A DNA stretch of 64,000 nucleotides from Clostridium_F caseinilyticum. GTDB taxonomy: Bacteria; Bacillota; Clostridia; Clostridiales; Clostridiaceae. Positions 1 to 7,302 of this stretch are shown one piece after another (position 1 is the first letter of the stretch; each line of letters begins with the position of its first letter). The notes beneath the pieces were generated by a model. The model did no database searches, was not told the origin of the DNA, and saw only the letters and a list, made by a program, of their open reading frames with translations. The stretch is from NCBI RefSeq assembly GCF_046127645.1, contig NZ_CP175919.1, one strand, 5' to 3'. Both the position numbers and the translations under genes were made by a program.

Positions 1-1575
1 GTAGTTGGACAAAAACATATAACAGTAACGCTTAAAAATCAAGTTATGGAAAAAAGAATAGCTCATGCTTATCTTTTTTGTGGAACAAGAGGTACAGGAA
101 AAACATCTACAGCAAAAATATTATCAAAAGCAGTAAATTGTTTAAATCCTAAAGATGGTGAACCTTGTAACGAATGTGAAATTTGTAATAAAATAAATAG
201 TGGAACTTTAATGGATGTAATAGAAATGGATGCTGCTTCTAAAAGAAAATTAGAGGACATAAAGGAAGTTATAGAAAATGTAAAATATCCTCCACAGGAA
301 GGAAAAAATAAAGTTTATATAATGGATGAGGTTCATATGTTAACTCAAGAAGCAGTAAATGCTTTTTTGAAAACTTTAGAAGAACCTCCAAGCAATGTAA
401 TATTTATATTAGCAACCACTGATCCTCAAAAATTACCTGTAACTATATTATCTAGATGCCAAAGATTTGATTTTAGAAGAATAAGAAATGAGGAAATATT
501 TGAAAGGCTTAGGTCAATAGTATCACAGCAGGGAGTATACGCAGACGATAGAAGTCTTAATCTTATAGCTAGAATGTCAGATGGGGCAATGAGAGATGCT
601 TTAAGTATATTAGATCAAGTTATATCTACTGGAGATGGAAAAGTAGAATATGATCAAGTTTTAGATATGCTAGGGTTAGTTACAAATGAAAATCTTCTAA
701 GAATTACAAATAGTATAATAGAAAAAGATGTAGAGAAGTCTATGAGAATAATAGAAGATATAGTTTTAAGTGGAAAAGATATATATAACTTTATGAAAGA
801 TATGATAACCCATCTTAGAAATATACTTATGGTAAAAGTAAGTAAAAATCCAGATGAAATATTAGATATGTCCAGTGAAAATATTGATTTAGTAAAAGAG
901 CAGGCTGAAAAAATAAGAATAGAAGAAATAATGAGAAATATAAAAATACTTCAGGATGCAGAACAGCAATCTAAATGGGTAAAACAAAGTAGAATATATT
1001 TAGAATTGGCTGTGCTTAAAATGTGCAAAATAGAATATGACACATCTAAAGAAGTAATACTTTCTAGACTTAATAAAATAGAGGAGCTTATAAAATCTGG
1101 TAATATAAAATTAGCAATAAGTGAAGAAAAGAAAAAAATAGAGCCAAAGGAATTTAATCTAAAAAGAGAAAAAGAAAGTATACAACATAGTAAAATAGAA
1201 CAAAATTCATTAGAAGATTATAATAAGGACTCTAAATTAACTGTAGAAACTGTCAAGAAAATGTGGCATGATATATTAGAAGCTTTTAAATCAAGAAGGC
1301 TTATGGTATTATATGCAGCTTTAGTCACTGCAGATATAACAGATTGCAAAGAAGGAATTATTACTTTAAATTATAATAAGCAGTATTCTTTCAATAAAAA
1401 GAGATTAGAAAAGCCAGAAAATAATAAAATAGTTCAAGAAATTTTTTCTGAGGTACTAAAAGAGAAAATTAGAATAATATATACTGTGGAGGAAAGCGTT
1501 AAAGAAGAAAATTTACCAGAAGAAGTTTTAAAAAATACTTTTGGAGATAATATATTAGAAATAATTGATGAATAG
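1..1575 (+). CDS. dnaX: DNA polymerase III subunit gamma/tau (5' end outside window)
   Basis: AAA+ ATPase of the replicative clamp loader; it loads the sliding clamp and, as tau, links polymerase cores to the helicase. The frame is open from base 1, and by comparison with the family about 17 N-terminal codons lie before the window. Visible features: Walker A (GTRGTGKTS, about nt 82-108), a four-Cys zinc module (nt 139-195), Walker B-like DEVHM (nt 325-339) and the SRC motif with the arginine finger (nt 451-459). A Lys/Glu-rich linker (nt 1060-1240) leads to the C-terminal tau domain. It is the first gene of the dnaX-ybaB-recR run that is conserved across Firmicutes. The internal ATG at 46 is not the start, because residues typical of DnaX precede it. 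Confidence 0.97.
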   Translation, partial: VVGQKHITVTLKNQVMEKRIAHAYLFCGTRGTGKTSTAKILSKAVNCLNPKDGEPCNECEICNKINSGTLMDVIEMDAASKRKLEDIKEVIENVKYPPQEGKNKVYIMDEVHMLTQEAVNAFLKTLEEPPSNVIFILATTDPQKLPVTILSRCQRFDFRRIRNEEIFERLRSIVSQQGVYADDRSLNLIARMSDGAMRDALSILDQVISTGDGKVEYDQVLDMLGLVTNENLLRITNSIIEKDVEKSMRIIEDIVLSGKDIYNFMKDMITHLRNILMVKVSKNPDEILDMSSENIDLVKEQAEKIRIEEIMRNIKILQDAEQQSKWVKQSRIYLELAVLKMCKIEYDTSKEVILSRLNKIEELIKSGNIKLAISEEKKKIEPKEFNLKREKESIQHSKIEQNSLEDYNKDSKLTVETVKKMWHDILEAFKSRRLMVLYAALVTADITDCKEGIITLNYNKQYSFNKKRLEKPENNKIVQEIFSEVLKEKIRIIYTVEESVKEENLPEEVLKNTFGDNILEIIDE

Positions 1576-1640
1576 CTAGTTAAATATTACAATTATGATA
1601 TAATAAAAATCGAATTATTTATATTAAGGAGGAATTTTTT

Positions 1641-1982
1641 ATGGCAAGAGGTGGATTCCCTAACATGGGTGGAGCAAATATGAATAACTTAATAAAACAG
1701 GCTCAAAAACTTCAACAAGATATGGAAAAAATGCAAGGTGATATGGAAAAGAAAGAATTCTCAGCTACAGTTGGAGGAGGAGCAGTTACAGCCGTTGCTA
1801 ATGGTAAAAAACAAATAGTGAATATAAAAATAAAACCAGAAGTTGTAGATGAAGATGATATAGAAATGCTTCAAGATTTAATAATGAGTGCATGCAATGA
1901 AGCTTTAAAGAAGGCTGAAGAAGATACTTCAAGTGAAATGAAAAGATTAACTGGAGGAATGAACTTACCAGGAATGTTCTAG
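1641..1982 (+). CDS. YbaB/EbfC family nucleoid-associated protein
   Basis: Small dimeric DNA-binding protein of 113 aa, the usual length for the family. The N-terminus is Gly/Met/Asn-rich (MARGGFPNMGG), followed by a helix rich in Gln, Met and Lys (about residues 17-38). Then come the GGG beta region and the C-terminal helix ending in a Gly-rich tail (TGGMNLPGMF), all typical of YbaB/EbfC. The start is fixed by an AAGGAGG site at about 1627-1633, 8 nt upstream. It lies 65 bp after dnaX and 32 bp before recR, the order also seen in B. subtilis (dnaX-yaaK-recR). A role in chromosome organisation or recombination is family knowledge. Confidence 0.95.
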   Translation: MARGGFPNMGGANMNNLIKQAQKLQQDMEKMQGDMEKKEFSATVGGGAVTAVANGKKQIVNIKIKPEVVDEDDIEMLQDLIMSACNEALKKAEEDTSSEMKRLTGGMNLPGMF

Positions 1983-2014
1983 AGTTAAGCTAAAGTAAAA
2001 CAGAGGTGAAAGAT

Positions 2015-2611
2015 TTGGATTTTTATCCTATAGCTATAGAAAAATTAATAGAAGAATTCGCTAAATTACCGGGTATAGGTTATAAAACAGCACAAAGACT
2101 TACTCTATATGTACTAAATTTACCTAAAGAAGAGGTAAAAGAATTTTCAGAGGCATTGGTAAAAGCCAGGGGTACAATTAAATATTGTTCTGTATGTGGT
2201 AATTTTACAGATAAAGATCCCTGTGCCATATGTAGTAATCCCAATAGGGATAAATCTATTATTTGTGTAATAGAACAACCTAAAGATATAATGTCTATGG
2301 AAAAGATAAGAGAATATAATGGAGTATATCATGTATTACATGGAAATATATCGCCTATGGCGGGAAGAGGACCTGAAGATATAAAATTACGAGAATTAAT
2401 AAGAAGAATAGATGGCAGTGTAAATGAAGTTATAGTTGCTACTAATCCTAATGTAGAAGGAGAAGCAACAGCTATGTATATATCTAAAATATTAAAACCT
2501 CTAGGAGTTAAAGTTACAAGAATTGCCCACGGAGTACCTGTAGGTGGGGATTTAGAATATGCAGATGAGGTTACTTTAGCTAAAGCATTAGAAGGAAGAA
2601 TAGAATTATAA
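2015..2611 (+). CDS. recR: Recombination protein RecR
   Basis: RecR acts with RecO/RecF to load RecA on gapped DNA. Reading order: helix-hairpin-helix near the start (LPGIGYKTAQRL), a C4 zinc finger (CSVCGNFTDKDPCAIC), and a Toprim domain (IICVIEQPKDI to ATNPNVEGEATAMYI). The product is 198 aa, the normal length. I chose the TTG at 2015: AGAGGTGA at 2002-2009 is then 5 nt upstream, and the protein begins MDFYPIAIEKL as RecR proteins do. The GTG at 2006 would lie inside the ribosome-binding site. It follows ybaB closely and is probably cotranscribed with it. Confidence 0.95.
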   Translation: MDFYPIAIEKLIEEFAKLPGIGYKTAQRLTLYVLNLPKEEVKEFSEALVKARGTIKYCSVCGNFTDKDPCAICSNPNRDKSIICVIEQPKDIMSMEKIREYNGVYHVLHGNISPMAGRGPEDIKLRELIRRIDGSVNEVIVATNPNVEGEATAMYISKILKPLGVKVTRIAHGVPVGGDLEYADEVTLAKALEGRIEL

Positions 2612-2631
2612 AAAAATTTTATGAATATAAA

Positions 2632-2680
2632 TCCCATTTTGTGTCTATTATTGAAATAGGAGATAAAATGGGAGGTTTTT
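2632..2680 (+). terminator. Hairpin between recR and the DUF2508 gene; its 3' arm contains the next gene's SD
   Basis: TCCCATTTT (2632-2640) pairs with AAAATGGGA (2665-2673), and an inner CTATT/AATAG (2645-2649/2655-2659) extends the structure. A GGTTTTTT run follows, so it resembles an intrinsic terminator for recR. The Shine-Dalgarno GGGAGG (2670-2675) of the downstream gene (ATG 2685) is partly inside the stem, so the same structure could limit translation of that gene. Confidence 0.6.
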
Positions 2681-2684
2681 TATA

Positions 2685-2930
2685 ATGAAGAAATTAAATG
2701 ATAGGAAAAATGAAAAAAAATTATTACTAGAATCTATAGACAGTGTAATATCAGAGATAAATAATATAAGAAGATTGTTTGAGAATACAAGTGACCCAAA
2801 ATTAATTGATTATGCTATATATATGGAAGAGGCATTAAAAGCTAAATATATTTATCTCTTAAAAGAAGCTAAAGAAAAAGATATTAAAGTAGAATATTGT
2901 GATACAATAAAAGAAGTTGAAGTAGGATAA
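2685..2930 (+). CDS. DUF2508 family protein (YaaL-like)
   Basis: Small charged cytoplasmic protein of 81 aa with no membrane segment and no signal. It is almost wholly helical by composition (LLLESIDSVISEINNIRRLFE, then LIDYAIYMEEALKAKYIYLL). Position between recR and bofA matches yaaL of B. subtilis, and the composition fits DUF2508; function is unknown. The start ATG has GGGAGG 9 nt upstream, and that site lies in a hairpin (2632-2673). A terminator follows at 2942-2987. Confidence 0.85.
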   Translation: MKKLNDRKNEKKLLLESIDSVISEINNIRRLFENTSDPKLIDYAIYMEEALKAKYIYLLKEAKEKDIKVEYCDTIKEVEVG

Positions 2931-2941
2931 AGTATACATTT

Positions 2942-2987
2942 AATAAACCATTAGAAATATAAAATTCTAATGGTTTATTTTTATTTA
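2942..2987 (+). terminator. Intrinsic terminator after the DUF2508 gene
   Basis: Perfect 15-bp stem (2942-2956 with 2965-2979), 8-nt loop, followed by a T-rich tract. It ends the dnaX-to-DUF2508 transcript before bofA. Confidence 0.88.
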
Positions 2988-3068
2988 ACATAATATTAAA
3001 ATAATATATAATTTTTAGTATTAGTATAGAATATAAATATAATATATAAATTAGAAGGAGCTGAATTT

Positions 3069-3329
3069 ATGGGAATAGAATATATTGCTTATTTTATTTT
3101 AGCTATATTTTTATTATTTTTATTAGTAAAAATATTTTCATGGCCATTAAAAATTTTATTAAGTTTAATAGGAAATGCAATTTTAGGAACCATATTATTA
3201 TTTATTTTAAATGTGGTTGGAGGAGCTTTTAATTTTTACATAGGTATAAATATATGGACAGCGTTAATAGCAGGTTTTTTTGGAATACCAGGAGTTATAT
3301 TCCTTATAATATTTAAATTATTTTTATAA
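3069..3329 (+). CDS. bofA: BofA-like pro-sigmaK processing regulator
   Basis: 86-aa integral membrane protein made of hydrophobic stretches (about residues 6-22, 27-52 and 60-85). In endospore formers BofA is a mother-cell membrane inhibitor of the SpoIVFB protease, which cleaves pro-sigmaK. The C-terminal half (NVVGGAFNFYIGINIWTALIAGFFGIPG) matches the BofA pattern of N-x-G and a terminal GxPG. The position after recR and the yaaL-like gene is that of bofA in Bacillus. A ribosome-binding site GAAGGAG lies at about 3054-3060. Whether it controls sigmaK in clostridia is uncertain. Confidence 0.9.
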   Translation: MGIEYIAYFILAIFLLFLLVKIFSWPLKILLSLIGNAILGTILLFILNVVGGAFNFYIGINIWTALIAGFFGIPGVIFLIIFKLFL

Positions 3330-3332
3330 ATC

Positions 3333-3412
3333 TGTGGATAACTTTTGAAAAATAAATGTTTTCAACAATTATTAAGGTTTTATGTGGATAAAACCTGTGG
3401 ATATGTGTATAA
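3333..3412. promoter_or_regulatory. Cluster of four DnaA-box-like 9-mers
   Basis: TGTGGATAA at 3333-3341 and 3383-3391, TGTGGATAT at 3396-3404 and TGTGTATAA at 3404-3412, all in the same orientation. The first two are exact complements of the consensus TTATCCACA; the others differ by one or two bases. They fill the bofA-sfsA gap. They could be a DnaA titration or regulatory site. Confidence 0.6.
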
Positions 3413-3440
3413 TTATATGTGAATTTATATATTAACTATG

Positions 3441-3482
3441 AGAGGAGGCTTATCGAAATTTTTTTCGATAAAATAAATTTTG
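3441..3482 (+). promoter_or_regulatory. SD - hairpin - TTG start arrangement of sfsA
   Basis: SD GAGGAGG (3442-3448), then a perfect 8-bp stem TATCGAAA/TTTCGATA with a TTTT loop (3451-3470), then 9 nt, then TTG (3480). Linear spacing is 31 nt; with the hairpin folded it is about 11 nt. An in-frame TAA at 3474-3476 excludes a start closer to the SD. Confidence 0.7.
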
Positions 3483-4172
3483 AAAATAACTAAAAATATA
3501 TTAAGAGCTGAGTTTATAAAAAGGCCTAATAGATTTCAGGCCTATGTAAAAATAAATAATGAAGTAGAAATTGTACATGTCCCTAATACAGGAAGATGCA
3601 AGGAGATATTAATCCCAGGATCTACGGTTATATTAAGGGAAGAAAATAATGAAAATAGAAAAACTAGATATGACTTGATAGCAGGATATAAACAAAATAT
3701 GCTTATAAATATAGATTCTCAAATACCTAATAAGGTAGTTTATGAAGCATTAACAAATTCTAAAATAGAAATACTTAAAGAATACACTGATATAAAAAGA
3801 GAAAAAACTTTTGGAAAAAGTAGATTTGATTTTAAATTAGAAAAGGAAAATGGAGAAATATACTATTTGGAAGTAAAAGGGGTAACCCTTGAAAATGGTG
3901 GTCTAACTATGTTCCCAGATGCGCCTACAGAAAGAGGAACAAAGCATATATTAGAACTTATAGATGTAAAAAACCAAGGCATGGGTGCAGGCGTATTATT
4001 TTTAATACAATTAGATGATGTTAAAAAATTTACGCCAAATCATAAGATGGATGAAAATTTTGGAAAAGCTTTAAAGCTAGCACAAGAAAAGGGCGTGGAC
4101 ATTTTAGCCTATGATTGTTTAGTTGAAGAAAATAGTATTTCTTTAAATAATCCTATACCAATCGAAATATAG
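3480..4172 (+). CDS. sfsA: SfsA, sugar fermentation stimulation protein homolog
   Basis: SfsA family protein, 230 aa. The N-terminal OB-like part (AEFIKRPNRFQAYV...VPNTGRCKEIL) carries the family signatures RPNRF and H/NTGR. The C-terminal part is nuclease-like: the core runs through FGKSRFDFKL and YYLEVKGVTL, then FPDAPTERGTKH, the metal-dependent nuclease residues of SfsA. The cellular role is poorly defined (DNA binding and maltose metabolism in E. coli). Start: an in-frame stop at 3474 leaves TTG at 3480 as the first usable codon. The nearest SD is 31 nt upstream behind a hairpin, which is unusual. Confidence 0.93.
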   Translation: MKITKNILRAEFIKRPNRFQAYVKINNEVEIVHVPNTGRCKEILIPGSTVILREENNENRKTRYDLIAGYKQNMLINIDSQIPNKVVYEALTNSKIEILKEYTDIKREKTFGKSRFDFKLEKENGEIYYLEVKGVTLENGGLTMFPDAPTERGTKHILELIDVKNQGMGAGVLFLIQLDDVKKFTPNHKMDENFGKALKLAQEKGVDILAYDCLVEENSISLNNPIPIEI

Positions 4173-4195
4173 ACAAATTTTAAAATCACGAGAAT

Positions 4196-4229
4196 TGGAG
4201 GGAAAGCTTTTTATTAAGCTAAATATATG
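4196..4229 (+). promoter_or_regulatory. SD - hairpin - ATG start arrangement of the Nudix gene
   Basis: SD TGGAGGG (4196-4202), then stem AGCTT/AAGCT (4205-4209 with 4216-4220, loop 6 nt), then ATG at 4227. Linear spacing is 24 nt; without the hairpin it is 8 nt, which is optimal. A TAA in frame at 4215-4217 prevents an upstream start. Confidence 0.55.
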
Positions 4230-4715
4230 AAATTTAAGTATTGTCCATTATGTGGGGAAAAATTAATTGAAAAGTATAGTTGGGACGAAGGTGGAGTTCC
4301 ATATTGTAAGAGACATAATATAATGTATTTTGATACTCCTAAACCTTGTATTGTAGTAGGTATAATTAAAGAAGATAAAGTGTTGCTATTAAAACAAAGC
4401 TATATATATAAGAATTCTAAAGTTCTTTTATCAGGATATGTATCTAGTGGAGAGACTATTGAAGAGACAGTTCATAGAGAAGTTAAAGAGGAAGCTGGTA
4501 TTAATATAAAGGATTTAAAATATTTAGGCAGTGATTATTTAGAGAGCAAAGATATAGTTATGATTACATTTATGGCAACATATAAAGATGGAGAATTAAA
4601 TAAATCAGAAGAAGTAGAATGGATTAATTGGATACCTATAAAAGAGGCTATAGCTCATATGGAAGAAGATGAAATCGGAAAAAGGATAATAAAAAAAATA
4701 ATGCTTAATTATTAA
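4227..4715 (+). CDS. Nudix hydrolase with N-terminal zinc ribbon
   Basis: 162 aa. Residues about 6-28 (CPLCG...YCKRH) look like a small zinc-binding module. The Nudix box lies in the middle: a Gly in GYVSSGE, then E-x7-REVKEEAGI, with the metal-binding REVKEE. Zinc ribbon plus Nudix resembles the NudC-like group (NADH/NAD-capped RNA pyrophosphatases), but the protein is much shorter than NudC, so the substrate is not assigned. Spacing between SD and start contains a hairpin like that of sfsA upstream; 54 bp separate the two genes. Confidence 0.88.
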   Translation: MKFKYCPLCGEKLIEKYSWDEGGVPYCKRHNIMYFDTPKPCIVVGIIKEDKVLLLKQSYIYKNSKVLLSGYVSSGETIEETVHREVKEEAGINIKDLKYLGSDYLESKDIVMITFMATYKDGELNKSEEVEWINWIPIKEAIAHMEEDEIGKRIIKKIMLNY

Positions 4716-4831
4716 AAAAATTATATGTGAATAAATTTAAAATTTTAGTAAGAAGATAAAAATAAGAAGGTTTTTGATAAGTACATATAGAATTTATTTA
4801 TAGAAAATTCAAGCTTTTTAAGGAGGAAAAA

Positions 4832-5554
4832 ATGAGTAACAAAATTGAAAAAACACCTAAACATGTACCAGAGATAAAAGGTGTGTTAAGAAGTCATATG
4901 ATAGAAGTTCCTTCAATTATTAGAGAAGCTAGTGGCATTAGAGTTTTTGGAAAAAGAATAAAATCCTTTGTGTATAGTACAGATGTTGCTGTTATTAAAA
5001 ATACTAATGCAGATGCTGTAATAGCGGTATATCCTTTTACGCCTCAACCAATAATAACTCAGTCTTTAATTATAGCTGCAGATATTCCTGTTTTTTGCGG
5101 TGTAGGAGGAGGATTAACTACTGGGAAAAGAGTTGTCAATTTAGCTTTAGATGCTGAATTTAAAGGTGCGATGGGAGTTGTTGTAAATAATCCAACACCT
5201 AATGAGGTAATACAGCAAATAAAAGATACTATAGATATTCCTATTGTAGTAACAGTTGTATCCGAGTATGAGGATATAGAAGCTAGGATTAATTCAGGCG
5301 CCACTATACTTAATATATCAGGAGCTAAAAGAACTGCGTACATAGTTAGAGAAATAAGAAAACGATACCCTGACTTTCCTATAATAGCTACAGGAGGTCC
5401 AAATGAAGATAGCATAAAAGAAACCATAAAAGCAGGTGCAAACGCTATAACATATACACCGCCTACAGCATCAGAAATATTTAGTGAAGTTATGGATAAA
5501 TATAGGTTTAATTTTAAGAAGGAACATGATAGAGAAGAAAATGAACAATCATAA
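4832..5554 (+). CDS. TIM-barrel (beta/alpha)8 phosphate-binding family protein, putative hydrolase
   Basis: 240 aa, cytoplasmic. The alternation of beta strands and helices, with Gly-rich loops after strands (PVFCGVGGGLTTGKR; ILNISGAK; IIATGGPNEDSI; ANAITYTPPTA), fits a TIM barrel with the C-terminal phosphate site of the ThiE/HisA/TrpF type. I recognise it as a clostridial family usually labelled hydrolase or hypothetical; no catalytic function is established. AAGGAGG lies 6 nt before ATG. An inverted-repeat element begins 2 bp after its stop codon. Confidence 0.75.
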   Translation: MSNKIEKTPKHVPEIKGVLRSHMIEVPSIIREASGIRVFGKRIKSFVYSTDVAVIKNTNADAVIAVYPFTPQPIITQSLIIAADIPVFCGVGGGLTTGKRVVNLALDAEFKGAMGVVVNNPTPNEVIQQIKDTIDIPIVVTVVSEYEDIEARINSGATILNISGAKRTAYIVREIRKRYPDFPIIATGGPNEDSIKETIKAGANAITYTPPTASEIFSEVMDKYRFNFKKEHDREENEQS

Positions 5555-5556
5555 AG

Positions 5557-5838
5557 GGAGTGTGCCAAAATAGCTTTAATTTTAAAAATGTAAATATAAA
5601 AAATACATTCATAAAGCAATTTATTCTGTTAAGCAGTTCTAAGTTTGATTCTATTAAAAGTTTTTTATGTAGTAGATGGGCCAGTTATGATTTCAATAAT
5701 GAATCCTCATGTACTGTGAGGAATTACAAAAATTTTTAATTCCGTCAAATTAGGAACTACAAAGTTTAATATGCTTACTATATGTGTTTTTTATATTTAC
5801 TATATTAAAATTAAAGCTAATATTATTTTGGGACATCC
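5557..5838. repeat. Long imperfect inverted repeat, MITE-like element
   Basis: The left arm (about 5557-5610) and the reverse complement of the right arm (about 5781-5838) align at roughly 80% by eye. Both run from a GGA-TGT-CCAAAAT end into AGCTTTAATTTTA and GTAAATATAAAAAA-ACA. About 170 bp between the arms hold no ORF. Terminal arms, no coding capacity and the position just behind a stop codon suggest a non-autonomous transposon remnant. A target duplication was not found, so a very long hairpin of other origin remains possible. Confidence 0.5.
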
Positions 5839-5946
5839 TATTTTAAGAAAGTTTTAATATTTTTGTAAATATATTTAATATATATAATGTTATTATAAAA
5901 TGATATAAGTGTATATTTAGAAAAATATTAGGATGGGAGGACCAAT

Positions 5947-6735
5947 ATGAATGGTATATTATTTTATTTTAGTGGGACGGGTAATACTAAATGGGTAGCA
6001 GATAAAATAGAAAATAAATTCTCTAAACTAAATAATACTATACATAAGGTTAATATAGAAAATATTGATGATGATGTATTAAATAATATTCATAATTATG
6101 ATTTTATAGTAATAGGAACACCAATTTATGCTGAAATGGGTCCAAAATTAATAAATGATTTTGTTAACAGTATTCCTAAAGTAAAGAAAAGAATTAAATG
6201 TATATTATATTCAACTCAAGGTGGCAACACTGCTTGCGCAGTAGAAAATATACATAAAATTTTACATAACAAAGGCTATGATGTAGTTATAAAGGCTAAT
6301 ATAAAGATGATAAATAATTATTATTTTTCTATAGGCAAAAAACCAGATAAAGTTGAAATAGAAAATATATTAAAGGATGCAGAAAAAAAGGTTGAAGTAA
6401 TTATAGATAAATTTTTAAAAGGAGAAAAATATTTATATAATGTAAGTAAAACTAGATTATTTTTTGGAAAAATAACATCTAAAGGTTTTAATAAAATTCT
6501 TCCTAAGTTCTCAAATAATCTTAAATCTACAGAACATTGTACTAAATGTGGCATGTGTGTTAGAAATTGCCCAAAAGGAAATATAATATTTGAAAATGGA
6601 GGAATAGTTTTTCATAGTAATTGTATGTTGTGTTTAAGATGTATATATATATGTCCAAGCAATGCAATATTTTATAAAGAAAAAAGAATAGATCAAATAG
6701 AAAAAAATATAATAAAATTTTTGGACATAAAATAG
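5947..6735 (+). CDS. EFR1 family ferrodoxin: flavodoxin-like domain plus 2x[4Fe-4S]
   Basis: 262 aa. The N-terminal flavodoxin-like fold has an FMN phosphate loop (FYFSGTGNTKW, residues 5-16), the acceptor loops TPIYAEMGPK and STQGGNT, and a body to about residue 165. The C-terminal third has two ferredoxin motifs, C-x2-C-x2-C-x3-C at about 198-208 (CTKCGMCVRNC) and about 224-234 (CMLCLRCIYIC). This is the EFR1 type of fused electron-transfer protein; its partners are unknown. GGGAGG lies 8 nt before ATG. A small Cys-rich ORF follows after 18 bp and may be cotranscribed. Confidence 0.9.
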   Translation: MNGILFYFSGTGNTKWVADKIENKFSKLNNTIHKVNIENIDDDVLNNIHNYDFIVIGTPIYAEMGPKLINDFVNSIPKVKKRIKCILYSTQGGNTACAVENIHKILHNKGYDVVIKANIKMINNYYFSIGKKPDKVEIENILKDAEKKVEVIIDKFLKGEKYLYNVSKTRLFFGKITSKGFNKILPKFSNNLKSTEHCTKCGMCVRNCPKGNIIFENGGIVFHSNCMLCLRCIYICPSNAIFYKEKRIDQIEKNIIKFLDIK

Positions 6736-6753
6736 GAGGAAACGGATTATAAT

Positions 6754-6915
6754 ATGAATATAAATAATGATAATTGTAGTAAATGTATAAATATATTAAA
6801 AAGTAATTGCCAAGGTGATTTAGAAAATTGTATTTGTAAAAAGTGTGTTAGGAATATAGAAAAATGTATAATTACTAGGTATTGTTCAGAAACAGAATCT
6901 ACATTAAGTACATAG
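6754..6915 (+). CDS. Small cysteine-rich protein, 53 aa
   Basis: ATG at 6754, preceded by TAGGAGGA at 6733-6740 (13 nt spacing), ends at TAG 6913-6915. Eight cysteines in 53 residues: C8-x2-C11, C19, C26-x-C28-x2-C31, C38 and C44, in the order NCSKC...NCQ...NCICKKC...KCI...YCSETES. This suggests a zinc or Fe-S binding mini-protein. Function is not recognised; I believe small CKKC/YCxETES proteins exist in other clostridia but cannot check. It is placed 18 bp after the EFR1 electron-transfer gene, so an operon is plausible. Confidence 0.7.
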   Translation: MNINNDNCSKCINILKSNCQGDLENCICKKCVRNIEKCIITRYCSETESTLST

Positions 6916-7302
6916 CAATTGGTAAAAAATACAAGGCGTTGATAAAAAAACAAAAATATGGTAATATTTTAAATATACTGAATTACTATATTTAAAAAAA
7001 TAGATAATAACAGTTTTTAAAGTTTTATTTTTTTAATAATATATAAATCATGTTTCGGAATAAGGGTTAAATGATTATATATTGTTATGAAATCTATAAT
7101 TTTATAACAATCTAACGGTTAAAAATGCTAGGAAATAGTTTTGTTATAAAAATTTATATAACTTTACAGACTGTTTATGATTTAAACCTCTATTCTTAAC
7201 TGATCGGTTATATATAAGAATAGAGGTTTTTATAATTTTTGTAGATTAAACAATTCATTTTATTATAAAATAGTAATAGATGAATAAAAAGGGAGGATTA
7301 AA
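6916..7302. other. Intergenic region with one terminator
   Basis: 387 bp of AT-rich DNA between the Cys-rich ORF and tcdA. Apart from the strong hairpin at 7184-7229 I see no gene or RNA motif. Confidence 0.6.
7184..7234 (+). terminator. Intrinsic terminator upstream of tcdA
   Basis: Perfect 15-bp stem, 7184-7198 (AAACCTCTATTCTTA) with 7215-7229, loop 16 nt, followed by a T-rich tail. It probably ends the EFR1/Cys-rich transcript although it lies about 270 bp behind it. Confidence 0.8.

Noticed and set aside
1100..1150. A-rich stretch in dnaX as a site for programmed frameshifting to make gamma
   Set aside because: A-rich codons are frequent throughout this genome; no slippery heptamer with a downstream structure was convincing.
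5059..5619. 186-codon frame on the minus strand across the TIM-barrel gene
   Set aside because: It is the antisense shadow of a well-supported gene and lacks a ribosome site.
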